Origin: Beroe ovata
Taxonomy: Eukaryota > Ctenophora > Nuda > Beroida > Beroidae
Direction: 5' to 3'
DNA length: 26,256 bases
Assembly (NCBI GenBank): GCA_946803715.1
Contig: CAMPET010000381.1
Location: forward strand, 14,585 to 40,840
Shown: positions 9,186 to 19,194 of the stretch, piece by piece
How positions within the stretch are numbered: position 1 is the first letter of the stretch
Layout: each line of letters begins with the position of its first letter
The notes under the pieces: generated by a model
Seen by the model: only the letters and a program-made list of their open reading frames with translations
What the model was told of the DNA's origin: nothing
Databases searched by the model: none
Translations under genes and position numbers: made by a program

Positions 9186-10961
9186 CTAAGCATCTAGGAC
9201 ACCTCCCTGATACAGTACCCGACACACTGCTTTAATCCAAGTGGCAGCAGCTCGAGCTCCCGGATCCTCACACTGATCAGTGTTCTGAGTCCTGATATAC
9301 GCCGCCCTACCAGCACGTGGCTGCAGAGTGGCTGTCATGACAACGCCACTGTCAGCCGACTTTGTGCACAGAGCTGTCAGTGTTGCCATGTCAGCGAGCT
9401 TGTTCACTTGCAGTGTCCTCAAAACAGGACATAGAACATCTAACATAGTACAGTCCCCTTCCCTCGCTTTACCATAGCGTGAAATAGCGGTAACAGCAGC
9501 CTCGAGACACGCTGTCACGGTGTGAAGAGACGGTGTGTCTCCTGTCTCAATGTCTCCTGTCTCAGTACATGTCTCACATCTTCCTGTCTCACAGAGATCA
9601 GCCCGTCCAGCAGCCGCTGTCAGGGCAATCACATATATTGCCCCTGATGTTCCACCCATATAGCTCTCTGCCATGTCTGACAGTTGAGAGAGAACGACAG
9701 AGAAGCTAGAACAGTTCAGCACGTTCACCTGTGTTCTCAGATGTTCTATCAGTTGAGAAATGGTACTCCCACAATCACCATCACCCACTTTCCGATCTAA
9801 CTGGTTAAGTTCGTCCACCTTGGCTGACAAGTCGCTGATGATCGCCCACAGTATTTTTGCGTACTTCTTGCTGGTTGGACCCCCGTTATACGAAATGCTT
9901 GGTATTTTAGATGCGTACTCTGATTTGGCTGCGATTCTCGGACTCTCATAACCGGGATGCCAGGAGGGGGCGGAGGTTGGGTACTTCAACATCTCCGAGA
10001 ATGTGCCCTCGTCATCTAGCCGGATTACAGAAAGGGATATGCCATGCATGCCTAGTGATGTCATGAATGTGCCGGTGTATAACACGTGGCAAACCACGTG
10101 ATGCAGGTCCAACCACTCCAATACTTCCCTGCAGACCACGCCCATTTCTAACTCTGATGTTCCTCCCAAGTTGTTAACTATCACCCCAACATGATCTCCC
10201 TCCTTGAGGCCCAAACCCCTCGCATCGAGCAGGTAGGTGAACAGTTTGTCCACGGTCGATCTGCAGTCAACACTGGCACACCGCACTGCTCCGGCCTCCC
10301 CGTGAATGCCGATACCGAACTCCATGGTCCCGGCAGGCAGCGTGAAACTCGGCTCTTTGCCTGGTGGTACACATGGGGAAATAGCAACCCCTGCCGTGCC
10401 AATATTCTGGGTTACCATCCGCGCGAAATGGCTAACCGTCTCCAGATTCTTGCCCTGGGCAGCCAGAGCACCGGTTATTTTCTGTACGAATAGAACGCCG
10501 CATAGGCCCCTCGGCCCTGCCAGTGTGTCATGATCGAGAAGAGTGGTGTCATCGGCACAGATCACCATTTCAACCTTCCTACCGAGCTTCTTTGCCTTCT
10601 CCACCGCGATTCCAAAGTTCATACAGTCGCCCGTGTAGTTTTTCACAATCACCAGACACCCCGCCTCGCCCGTTACATGCAGTATCAACTCTAGCACAAG
10701 GGCAGAGGATGGCGATGCGAATACGCCACCCGCCACTGCGCCACTCAACATCCCGACACCGACATAGCCACCATGAGCCGGTTCATGGCCACTGCCACCG
10801 CCACATATGATAGCCACTTTGGATGGGTCTAGAGAATTGCGTACCACGCATGGCAAACTGCCAAGACGCCGGAGAGTGGAAGAATGGAGGGAGACGAGAG
10901 TGGTTATGGCTTCATCGATACAGTTGCCGGGGGAGTTATAGAACTGATGATCATCTGTCAT
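9186..10961 (-). CDS. TKFC: Dihydroxyacetone kinase / FMN cyclase (triokinase)
   Basis: Intronless 591-residue ATP-dependent dihydroxyacetone/glyceraldehyde kinase; animal homologues also split FAD to cyclic FMN. The N-terminal DhaK domain (about 1-335) starts with FYNSPGNCIDEAI. It has the glycine loop GGGSGHEPAHGGYVG (54-68), VKNYTGDCMNFG (106-117) and GIHGEAG (218-224), whose His220 should bind the substrate carbonyl covalently. The C-terminal DhaL domain (about 362-590) has DRKVGDGDCGST (389-400), with the Asp residues that hold Mg-ATP, then MGGTSGA (435-441) and QPRAGRAAYI. An in-frame run of CETG/ETGD-like repeats (456-475) is an insertion in a variable loop of DhaL. Length matches animal TKFC (about 575). 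All key residues appear present, so it is probably active. The start is the first ATG and precedes the usual N-terminal block by a few residues. Confidence 0.95.
   Translation of the reverse strand: MTDDHQFYNSPGNCIDEAITTLVSLHSSTLRRLGSLPCVVRNSLDPSKVAIICGGGSGHEPAHGGYVGVGMLSGAVAGGVFASPSSALVLELILHVTGEAGCLVIVKNYTGDCMNFGIAVEKAKKLGRKVEMVICADDTTLLDHDTLAGPRGLCGVLFVQKITGALAAQGKNLETVSHFARMVTQNIGTAGVAISPCVPPGKEPSFTLPAGTMEFGIGIHGEAGAVRCASVDCRSTVDKLFTYLLDARGLGLKEGDHVGVIVNNLGGTSELEMGVVCREVLEWLDLHHVVCHVLYTGTFMTSLGMHGISLSVIRLDDEGTFSEMLKYPTSAPSWHPGYESPRIAAKSEYASKIPSISYNGGPTSKKYAKILWAIISDLSAKVDELNQLDRKVGDGDCGSTISQLIEHLRTQVNVLNCSSFSVVLSQLSDMAESYMGGTSGAIYVIALTAAAGRADLCETGRCETCTETGDIETGDTPSLHTVTACLEAAVTAISRYGKAREGDCTMLDVLCPVLRTLQVNKLADMATLTALCTKSADSGVVMTATLQPRAGRAAYIRTQNTDQCEDPGARAAATWIKAVCRVLYQGGVLDA
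9537..9597. repeat. In-frame tgtctc-type minisatellite in the DAK gene
   Basis: The plus strand repeats tgtctcctgtctca-like units, encoding CETG/ETGD repeats in the DhaL domain on the minus strand. The reading frame is kept. Confidence 0.7.
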
Positions 10962-12813
10962 TCCTACCTACTGCATACAAAATGTGATGCTGACATATGA
11001 CATGTGGGCCAGTTAATGATGTCAGAAACATTTTGCCACAGTCCTGTCTTATGTTTATGCAGTATGCACAATGTGCATTGCGCATATTATGTATTGCAGT
11101 AGAAGTTATGCAAATTGTATAATACTTCGCAACGAGCCAATAGGGGATTAATTAACAAAAATACCACTACATTTGAAATACCACTACATTTGAATACAGC
11201 AATTGAAGAAGACTTTACGGTTCACGAGCCATTGTCATACTTATCTAATAAGAAATATCCTTGAGGCTTAATTGATATTCTAAGCTTTATCACAAAGAAG
11301 TGGAATGATGGCTGCTTTCTAGGACCCTTCGAGAATTACCGTCGACCGGGGGCCTGGAAAAGCGTTGGACCCCAAGGATGAGGATTGATGAGCACGAAGT
11401 CGGCGCGGAACGAAATCTAACGAAGGAAACAGTGAAACGAAAGAGATCACAATATATCAGATATTAATTAAAATAATATGATGTGTATTTATACCGCTTA
11501 CAATTATGAGATAACTATAGAATAGGTACGTATTTAATGAGGAATGGGTAGTGTATGATAACAATGTATCGTTAACTAATGAACAGTTAAAACACATGGA
11601 ACAACAGTTTAACTCATTAATTGTGTGCCAGTGAAATGAACATTCACGTGTGAACCATGACACAAAACATGAACTAGCATTTCCGATCAGATAGAGAATT
11701 GAAGTTTTTTGATTATAAAACTGTTACAAACTGACGCAACTCAAACTAATATGTTAATATGGTAAGGCTAAATAATTTTAAACAATATACAATTGATTCT
11801 CAATTTAACACGTATTACATTCTTTTTTCCGGATTCGAACAAATTATCATTCACAAACAAAATTCTATTATTGATCAAATCCTGATTGAATAAGGGTTGA
11901 ATAGCAGATTTGTTAGAATTTATGTTTGTTTTCATCGTTCACTGCTGTTAATAAATTTCAATAAACATCCAAGCATTCATGCTAAAATGAATAAATTCCT
12001 ACAACATAAGATAATATCATCATCAAACATTAACGTGCAAGACTATCACTGGGATTTTGGAAACATAATGACGCAATCGATTCATCGCGGTAGGTAACTC
12101 CCTTTGGCCTTCACTTTCAAAGTAACATGCTATTGGTCACATACAAGGTGAAATGAATTTCGTGACGCATGATCGCAAGAGCTGCACTGCGGGAGAATGT
12201 TCATTGTGGTAAAATGATGAAGAGTGTGTGTGTGTCTCTCTGAGTTCTGGTAACCCAGTATCATATCAAAACCGAGGAAAAAAGAAAGAACAAATAAAAT
12301 AAAAGTAAAATGCGATTCGCTTTATACTACTGTATTAGTGAATGTAATACATACAGAATGAAATATGAAGTGTAATATGTAGTGTAGACTTGGGCATTAT
12401 GTTTACTGTATCAGTGTATAGAACAGGGGTTTGGTAAATTAGAGGTATGCCTGAAGGAGCGAGGCGCCGCAACAGTAAAAAACTGTTCCAGTGCAGAATA
12501 AAGCAAAGGGGGGTTGTGAATCAGTACACTCTGGTGAACTGGCATTTACGTTTGACCGATAAGCTGGTTAAAACCCTGAGAAGAGGTATAACTGTGTGAG
12601 TGAAATAACATGGCACTGTTGTATAGAGCATTGCTAAGAACTGCGGTCCCCCATTTCGTATAGTCCTGGCAGGCCCAAATGTCACATGACCAAAATCACA
12701 ACCTTGCAATCCTATAGGTCCCTATTCCCATAGGTACGTCACTGATGGGATAATAACGTCACAGTAAAACACGATGACGTCACAAAACTCCTGAGAAAGA
12801 GAGGTGGCACCGG
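10962..12813. other. Intergenic, DAK promoter to RYBP 3' end
   Basis: About 1.85 kb, mostly AT-rich. It includes the DAK 5' flank and the RYBP 3' UTR, with a full CRE-like TGACGTCA at 12775-12782. A less AT-rich patch at 11300-11420 has a short open frame on the plus strand, but I could not assign it. No RNA gene is seen. Confidence 0.5.
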
Positions 12814-13123
12814 TCAGTCTGCAACACCGGGTGAGGTAGGTGAGGGCGAGGGTGAGGAGGAGAGGGAGGTGGCCCGGTGTTTTCCACCCTCTTCTTCCAC
12901 CTTCAGTTCTGGGTAGTCTGTTATCACCACTGTCACGTTGTTCACCGTGACGTTGATTTTCGTACCCCTGAGAGGAGAATATATACTAGGACTGTAGGAT
13001 TATAGGATGAGCTGAGCTCGTCATGTGACAATTAACACACACACACACACACACACACACGAGAGGTGGAGCGAGAGAGAGGATAATTGGTGGGGGGGGG
13101 GAGGTAACAAAAAAAAAAAATAG

Positions 13124-13169
<46 letters not shown>

Positions 13170-14414
13170 NNNNNNNNNNNNNNNNNNNNNNNNNNNNNNN
13201 NNNNNNNNNNNNNNNNNNNNNNNNNNNNNNNNNNNNNNNNNNNNNNNNNNNNNNNNNNNNNNNNNNNNNNNNAATAACAAAAACACACACACACACACAC
13301 ACAGTACACACACAAACACAAACACACACACACACACACTACACACACACCTCGATCTATCGACGTTTTTTAACCGTCCCGGTCTCGTCGCGAAGGTTGG
13401 AGTGTTCGGACCGGCCGTCCTGTTCTGTCGGATGTGTCTTCTCCGCTGTTTCCGTAGCAACGCATTCGTCTGCTTAGCAACCAATTCCGCTGCTAGAGCT
13501 TGGATTTGTACAACTTGCGTCTGCGGAGTAGAAAACTGTGAGATTGCACGCGGAACGGAATTTATCATCTATCAGTCATTATAACCGTCGTTATGATATT
13601 CATCATCTATCAATCCATCGTTAATCAAAACAGTCAATAGATCATGAAGTGTTCGAATGACAAATGCTACTAACCTGTGACGTGGCTCTAGGTTTTCGAG
13701 TACTTGTTCCCTTCCGCGTCTCACACATGGCACATTTGAACGCTTCCTCTCTGTTCTTGTATGTGCATACCGAACATTCCCAGCTTGATAGAGTTCCTGA
13801 AAATAGAAATGAGTCAAATTTAATCAATTCCTATTCCGAGCCGAGGCTCCCATCATCTTCATCAAGAATCAAGATGTAGCTTTCATTTTCAGCTACAGCT
13901 ATATACAGGACTTGTTTCCGATCCCGGCTACGCGCAGTTAGGGTAGAGCTCCCACTGTGCCCTACTGTGGCTGTGTGGACCCTGCGGGTCCATCCCCCTA
14001 ATAGTAGCAACCCGTACCATTTCCGTTGCTGGAAGATGACGGAGCCGGGTTTGATGCGTCACTTCCGTTAGCAGTTCCGTTATTGTGGCTATTCTGTGAG
14101 CTCCGTGTCTGTCTGGTAGCGGTCTGCAGCAGAGAGAATGGAAAATTATTGGAGCTTTGCCAAGTTTGATGAAGAGAAATGCCAGTTACGACATAATCGG
14201 TCGGTCTATATATTAACTGCTATGATAGACGATACAGATTACAGAGTAGGGTGTTTGGAAATCATGATTCGAACAAGAAATTGCACAGACAATCTTGTAC
14301 CAAAAACATGTATTTAAACTGTACAAAAACTATACGTATATCATTATATACGTCACGGAGCTTTACCTCGGGTTCGTTTTCGGCCGGAGGGGGCGTGGCT
14401 TTATCCTCCACCAT
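12814..14414 (-). CDS. RYBP/YAF2 homologue (Polycomb PRC1 subunit), five exons
   Basis: Exons join in phase: 14414-14367, 14123-14018, 13796-13675, 13520-13351 and 12967-12814, giving 199 residues (human RYBP 228, YAF2 180). RYBP/YAF2 are subunits of variant PRC1; they bind RING1 proteins and ubiquitylated H2A in the nucleus. Exon 3 encodes the RanBP2/NZF zinc finger, [10 protein letters not shown] then [18 protein letters not shown], with all four Cys and the Thr-aromatic pair used for ubiquitin contact (Tyr here). Exons 4-5 encode [13 protein letters not shown] and [16 protein letters not shown]-type sequence, matching the RING1-binding C-terminal hairpin (RLKNVDRS, then NVTVIITD). The N-terminus is short and Asn/Ser-rich. 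A Ser/Pro tail follows the hairpin. The last intron carries the assembly gap, but the flanking exons are intact. Confidence 0.92.
12968..13350 (-). repeat. RYBP intron 4: CA repeats, poly-G run and assembly gap
   Basis: Plus strand: (CA)n at about 13035-13060, an A run at 13109-13120, 44 G at 13126-13169, N at 13170-13272, then more CA repeats to the exon boundary. Long open frames of Pro or Gly across the gap are artefacts of the homopolymer. The intron's 5' splice site (AG|GTGTGTG on the minus strand) sits directly in the CA tract. Confidence 0.9.
13170..13272. other. Assembly gap (103 N)
   Basis: A run of N directly after a 44-base G homopolymer and before CA repeats. Sequencing or assembly probably failed on the homopolymer, so the true intron length is unknown. 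Confidence 0.99.
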
Positions 14415-15053
14415 TACAACTACATCCCTATAACTGCAGCAGCTATAATAATACAGATATATGTGAGATGAGACATTCGGTTATTAAGTCATTACCAATG
14501 GTATGCATAATGTTATGTTCGGTAGTTGGATATTGAAATCTGATCAATGAAAACGAAACTTAGTTTGTGGGACATAAATAAATAGATATGGTACAGTTTT
14601 ATTTATAACGGCGATTTACACTTAAATTACATCGATAAATGATGATTACAAACTATTGAAATAGTGTAATAAAGAACTTATATTCAATCAACGTGTCTGA
14701 GCTCTGAACCCTGCATTGCGCAATGATTATCTTCAACCCATATCATTCAGACGGAAACGAAAATCACACCCACATGCAACAAAATCGAGTTGATAACTCA
14801 ACCGCTTTCATAATAATCAAATGGAAAATTTATGGATAACATTTGTCTGATTCTGTTCGATTGTTCTGATTTTAAACCTAATGCTAATGAATGAATGAAA
14901 TTCGACACTTCACTGATTTGAACAATGAGTATGAATGCAATTCAATTCATGCTATACATATTATATAGTGTGTACAAGTTATGAATGGTTTCACATGAAT
15001 ATGATATGTATAATACAAATTGCCATAACAAGTGGCTAACTCAGTGGCTATCC
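14415..15053. other. Intergenic, RYBP 5' flank to LZTFL1 3' end
   Basis: About 640 bp of very AT-rich DNA. It should contain the RYBP promoter and the LZTFL1 3' UTR (both minus strand). I see no exon or RNA gene. Confidence 0.5.
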
Positions 15054-16308
15054 CTAATCATCTGTCGGTTCGTATTTCCGTAATCGAGTTCTGAACTCTT
15101 TCAACTGGTCATTCTTCTTCACTAGCATCTTCTTAAGATTGTTATACTGTGTAGTATCGCTGAACTTCTTGTCAAGTTCTTCTTGTGTCTGATGGAGATG
15201 TGCATAAAAACTCAGTTGGTTTTTGATGAGCTACCTTGAAAAGTGAAGATCCCCCAATCTAAACAAACCTTTTCAAGCTGACTTTGAACTGCAAGAAGCT
15301 GATGTTTGGTTGCTACATAATCATCTGGAACACCAGAAGGATTTGACTTTGTTCTATTATCATTCAGTTCTTGCTGTAACTGCTCTATCTGAAATCCATC
15401 TATACATAGCATATAAGTTTATTGTAACACAAACATTTCCATAACGCACAATAAATAATTAGTGCTTAAATTATCATTAAAGAAACCTCCTTCATCAGAT
15501 TTTTCACTTGAACATCAGGTGTATGTGCTTTCATATTTGATTCACGTGACAATTTCTCAAGTTCCTGTTGTAGAACACCCTTATCTTGCAATATGTTACA
15601 ACATTCCATCTCCTTGTTATCCAGTTTAGACCTCAGTTTGCTATTTTCTTCTTCTAAACGACTAATCTCCATCTGCAGCAGTGGTACTGGTCCTTTAAAG
15701 GAAAAAAAATATCAACACAAATTCAATTGAATTCTGTTCCAAGTTAACAGAGTTAACCCCTAATTAAAAAAAGACATATCTCATTTATAATATATCCATT
15801 TCAAGTTGATTCAAACCTGAGTCTTGAATAGGGGTCAGCTTAGTTTTGGACTCATTCCTGAGTGACATTGCTGATGTAGAATCCTCCAACTTTGCAACTT
15901 CATCAAGCAAAACCTTATCCTCAAGTTCTGATGTATCTATATTCAACTTTAAATGCCAATTTTCTGCTTGTTGGAAAAGCTGTCTCAACAACAAGCAATT
16001 GGTATGGTTACTGTCAAGAAATTCTGACTGAACATCTGCTCTCACAACATCATTAAGCTCCTGAAAGGGATTTTCTCAACAGACAGCTCAACAGCAGTCA
16101 GATAAAATTCCATAACCAACTTGACATTAACTCTTACCTTAAGCATGTCAATTATTTCATCACCAGTGTAGGTATCATCAAGCGAAACCCTACTAGCTAT
16201 ATGATCTTCAAAGTTGCTATCAACAGCCCGTAACTTTTGTGCTCTTCGAAATTTGGAAAACTTCAAATAGTTCAGGAGATTTTGGTGATGATGATCATTC
16301 AATTCCAT
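15054..16308 (-). CDS. LZTFL1: Leucine zipper transcription factor-like 1 (BBSome regulator)
   Basis: Five exons join in phase: 16308-16138, 16060-15817, 15692-15487, 15388-15269 and 15188-15054, giving 291 residues (human 299). LZTFL1 binds the BBSome in the cytoplasm and restrains its entry into cilia, affecting Hedgehog receptor traffic. The N-terminal helical region (NDHHHQNLLNYLKFSKFRRA) parallels the family's NEHHQNEVINYMRF. CLLLRQLFQQAENWHLKL and DTSELED match exon 2 of the family. The second half is coiled coil (EISRLEEENSKLRSKL). The end, KKFSDTTQYNNLKKMLVKK then NDQLKEF and RKYEPTDD, matches the family end NDQIKDLRKRLAQYEPED. The exon 2-3 join uses the acceptor at 15693; the alternative ctgctgcag acceptor would create a stop. 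A 3' splice site (catttttag) two bases before the ATG implies a 5' UTR intron. Confidence 0.94.
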
Positions 16309-16880
16309 TGCTAAAAATGAAACCTGTCTGATGTGAGATGTATAACATATAAAACCAGTCACAGTAACAGAAATAGAAATAAAGGATGATTAAAAGTTTG
16401 GAGAAGGGGATGAAACAAAGGCAATCCCTGATATATATTTGAGACTGTGTAACAATTTCCCAATTGACATGATCAATGAAATGATTCGATGATGTCATTT
16501 GACATGATGATTCATAACTGCAGGCACATTAAACTTGACATCCAATCACTGTACATCTTAACTAGTGTAAGGTTAGAATCTTCCATTCAAACTGTAATAA
16601 ATGTTATAAGCTTACCAGCCCTTTTGATTAATAGGGAATAAAAACAAAATACAAGATGTAATATAACAAAATACAATCTCAGAGATATAGATTCCATTAC
16701 CATTCAAAATTCATCTTGCGGGAAGAAAGCCAGAATTGATGTAGTGTGTAGGCTTTTAGCCCAGAAAATTCGAAACAAATTAGATCTTACCACTTGGCGC
16801 CGAATGCTATCTGCTCAATGCTTGCCTGATCTTATTTGTTGCTGGATGTTTTATGTCCACTGTTTCTAGCGTACGCAGCT

Positions 16881-16916
16881 TCATCAAAGGCCGAAACTGT
16901 TTCGGCTTTTGATAAA
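16881..16916. repeat. Foldback hairpin, catcaaaggccgaaa type
   Basis: The arms atcaaaggccgaaa and tttcggcttttgat pair almost perfectly around a very short loop and are followed by GCGCGC-rich sequence. The arms resemble the interior of the 17091-17212 element, suggesting one foldback family. Confidence 0.6.
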
Positions 16917-17090
16917 AGCGCGCGCCGCATGCGCGAAAAACGATCAACAGACAGCAGCCTACAACTTTGTTGGGCAATGCCAAACCGCTGATATAGATAC
17001 AAGCCGCAAAGTTTGCGACGTTTGCGCCGCGCGCGCGATACGAAATTATAGACAGGGTTTATCAATCTATCATTGTCAAATGATCGTTAC

Positions 17091-17212
17091 CTGACCTGTT
17101 TCTCTTGCGGCGCGCGCGCCTTCATCGAAGGCTGAAACAGGCTTTCGATGAAAGCCTTCGAAACAGGCCTTCGATAATGGCGCGCGCGCCGCGCGCGAGA
17201 AACAGAGGTCAG
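17091..17212. mobile_element. Small foldback element with CG-rich terminal inverted repeats
   Basis: About 122 bp. The left end, CTGACCTGTTTCTC then TTGCGGCGCGCGCGCC, is the near-perfect inverse of the right end. Inside, 17121-17176 is an alternating set of atcgaagg and aacaggc motifs that also fold back. This is the form of a foldback MITE. I found no convincing target-site duplication, so the transposon class is open. Confidence 0.6.
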
Positions 17213-17638
17213 ATCAAATCTAAATAAGTTTATCATATCGTTAATCGACAACAGTGGAGCATGAGCAGGAGCGAAGTCGAAGTCCTCAAGTCCAATGGAA
17301 CTTTTCGCAACTGTGTTGGCGCCGCGCCGCGCAATTTTGATACCGCTAGTGAGAAAAGAAAGTTATCCTGCATAGCAATTTAGCAAAGCAATGAATATAC
17401 ATGTTTCGTAAATTTGATGCGTTTATTTGAAATTGTTACTTTTGCATCACGGGAAAAACATCAGATACATGTCAGTCACATCAAAGACATTGTTAAGACC
17501 ATTTGTGAAATAGGTAAATGCTATTAATGATAGATTAAACATGTTGTTCGATGATGATTCAGGGCAATATACTGTGTAAGTCACTTTAAATTGTACTGGA
17601 AATACCCATACAATATCTTGGAACATTTCTACTTAGGT

Positions 17639-18079
17639 TTATTTCTTTAGTTTTCCTCCTCCATCGATTCTTATCTCCAATCCCCCATCTCTGTAAACTG
17701 GGACGCTCAGCATTCCAGAGCTGTAAGCTGTGAGGGGTATGGTGGGCTGAAATCCCTCCATTCTTTCTTGCAACCTGCTGATACGGAGATCCACATCGCA
17801 TTTGACTGGAGAGGGCCTTACACCTATAGGGTAACTGCTGATGATTTGCAGTTTAGATTCTTCACTCTCTTAATCAATTCTTCACTCTCTTTATCAATCT
17901 TCACTCTCTTAATCAATTCACTCTCTTAATCTTCACTCTCTTAATCAATTCTTTGATAAAAAATTGACACCCAGTATACCCATACACCTCTATAGATGAG
18001 ACATTGGATTAAATGATTCATTTATTTACTCTTGATAGGGAGAGTAGACATAATGAATTTCAGCCGTTAGCGTTTCCAT
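17639..18079 (-). CDS. Small conserved-looking protein, two exons, family unknown
   Basis: Predicted exons 18079-18030 and 17837-17639 join in phase across a GT-AG intron (donor AAGA|GTAAAT, acceptor ATCATCAG|CAG) and give 82 residues. I do not recognise the family. The N-terminus reads EIHYVYSPYQDSYPIGVRP. A short Arg/Glu-rich helix follows (DLRISRLQERMEGFQP), then a beta-rich end (SVPVYRDGGLEIRI) and a basic GGGKLKK C-terminus. There is no signal peptide or membrane segment. Composition and splice phase favour a real gene over chance. It may be transcribed head-to-head with the gene at 18613. The intron contains a short tandem repeat. The first exon is the less certain part. Confidence 0.55.
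17868..17951. repeat. Tandem repeat of ttcactctcttaatcaa units
   Basis: About five imperfect units of 15-20 bp (ttcactctcttaatcaattc and shorter variants), lying in the predicted intron of the small minus-strand gene. Confidence 0.85.
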
Positions 18080-18612
18080 TATATCAACCTAGCATTTCAC
18101 TTTTTGATTTTAGCACCTGCTGTCTGGGCTTGATTAAGTATTATGGAAGGCACTAGTACTGTTTTCTCTCTTTTTAGACTTCTACCTGGCTGGACACTGC
18201 TGAATATAAGCTTGTCTTAAAAGCAGTATTTTTGAATTTAAGTTTATTATTATTATTATAATGATAGTATAATGGTCGTCCTCGAATTCAAGGTATTAAG
18301 TAGGACAGAGTTTTTGTGGAATTTTCGATTAATTCATGAGATTTATCATCATCAGTTCAAATTTGATTGTGATAACTAACATTGATAACATAAAACTTTT
18401 CTTCCCCATTTTGCCCCAGTACATTGTTTAGCATTATTAGTTACTTATTGCAAAATTCTTCAAGAGATACAAGACACTCTGATTTGCTCTGTTTTCTTTC
18501 ATACTTATTGCATCTCTAGAGAAGTCTGCAGTGATTGGGGTGAATGATAATTGATTCTATTCAATAGTTGTGCTGTGGAATATGTAATTCAATACAATTC
18601 AATCCTTTCAGA
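18080..18612. promoter_or_regulatory. Head-to-head intergenic region, possible bidirectional promoter
   Basis: About 530 bp separating the predicted start at 18079 (-) from the start at 18613 (+). It is AT-rich, with a tta/att run near 18242-18262. A 3' splice site directly before 18613 means part of this region is probably a 5' UTR intron. I see no clear core promoter motif. Confidence 0.35.
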
Positions 18613-18882
18613 ATGTCATACCAGCTCAGGAATGCTTTATGTGGTGTTGGTGGCATCATGACTGTAGTTGGTGGTGTGGTTTACTTGAGTCATGGTTTTA
18701 TACAAACCATGCTGACCAAGAACCCCCAGCATTTCATGAGGGATAATATGAACAAGTATTTGTCACAGCATGTTATCAAATGTGACATACCAATCCCACT
18801 TGATCCTGAAGAGGAGTTTGATACTGACATCCTGGTTCAGTGGTATGTTGATCAACAGGCCAAAGGACTTATCCAACAGTGA
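18613..18882 (+). CDS. Small single-pass membrane protein, family unknown
   Basis: An 89-residue ORF starting at the ATG that follows a good 3' splice site (aatcctttcag|aATG). The longer frame from 18568 would include intron sequence. The N-terminus is MSYQLRNALCGVGG, then a hydrophobic, glycine-rich segment to about residue 28 (one membrane span). Next comes a basic/amphipathic stretch (NPQHFMRDNMNKYLSQHVIK) and an acidic C-terminus (DPEEEFDTDILVQWYVDQQ). Short N-terminal membrane proteins of this shape are often mitochondrial inner-membrane or assembly proteins, but I cannot name this one. It ends 312 bp before the eL34 start on the same strand. Confidence 0.6.
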   Translation: MSYQLRNALCGVGGIMTVVGGVVYLSHGFIQTMLTKNPQHFMRDNMNKYLSQHVIKCDIPIPLDPEEEFDTDILVQWYVDQQAKGLIQQ

Positions 18883-19194
18883 GACTCCTTTCATGGACGA
18901 GCCTTCTTCTACCGATTTGGTTATGATTTTTGATGATATTTATTTCTTTGAGGATGCATTGATCCCTGACATTGAATTGTATGACTTCGAATTCATGAAA
19001 AACATGTATGTATGAAATTGTTTCAATTTTTGATATAGTTTTGTAATATAAAGACTTCTGTAAATTGTGTGCAAAGCGCTCTTAACTTTTTCTTATTCCT
19101 GTCACTTATTTGAGTTCAACTTCTTAACATAAACTGAATTGAAAGATATCATTGGATCTCCATTCTAATACATCTTTTTCTTAAGGTAGCTAAA
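18883..19194 (+). other. Spacer between the small membrane protein and eL34
   Basis: Probably the 3' UTR of the upstream gene and the eL34 promoter. An open frame running through 18883-19015 is acidic and Phe-rich, but it lies in another frame after the stop codon and has no splice signal linking it. Confidence 0.45.
19174..19182 (+). promoter_or_regulatory. Pyrimidine tract before eL34 (TOP-like start or 3' splice site)
   Basis: CTTTTTCTT lies a dozen bases upstream of the eL34 ATG and is followed by AAG. It could be the 5' terminal oligopyrimidine at the cap site, as in many ribosomal protein mRNAs. It could equally be the tract of a 3' splice site (ttcttaag) ending a 5' UTR intron. The sequence cannot decide. 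Confidence 0.4.

Larger units (their letters stand above)
16309..17638. other. LZTFL1 upstream region with CG-rich foldbacks
   Basis: About 1.3 kb. The first ~480 bp should hold the LZTFL1 5' UTR intron and promoter. From 16870 to 17340 the base composition changes sharply, with many GCGCGC tracts and inverted repeats (listed separately). I see no supported coding exon. Confidence 0.5.

Noticed and set aside
9760-10810. Open frames antisense to DAK
   Set aside because: Shadow frames of a well-conserved coding sequence.
12986-13568. Long frames encoding poly-Pro or poly-Gly across the N gap
   Set aside because: They come from homopolymer and CA repeats joined through N. Only 13351-13520 in this stretch is a real (RYBP) exon.
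15661-15680. ctgctgcag acceptor for LZTFL1 exon 3
   Set aside because: It would put a stop directly after the join. The upstream acceptor at 15693 restores the family sequence and phase.
18770-19015. Acidic, Phe-rich plus-strand frame overlapping the small membrane protein
   Set aside because: Different frame, lies mostly in the probable 3' UTR, no splice signal, composition typical of AT-rich DNA.
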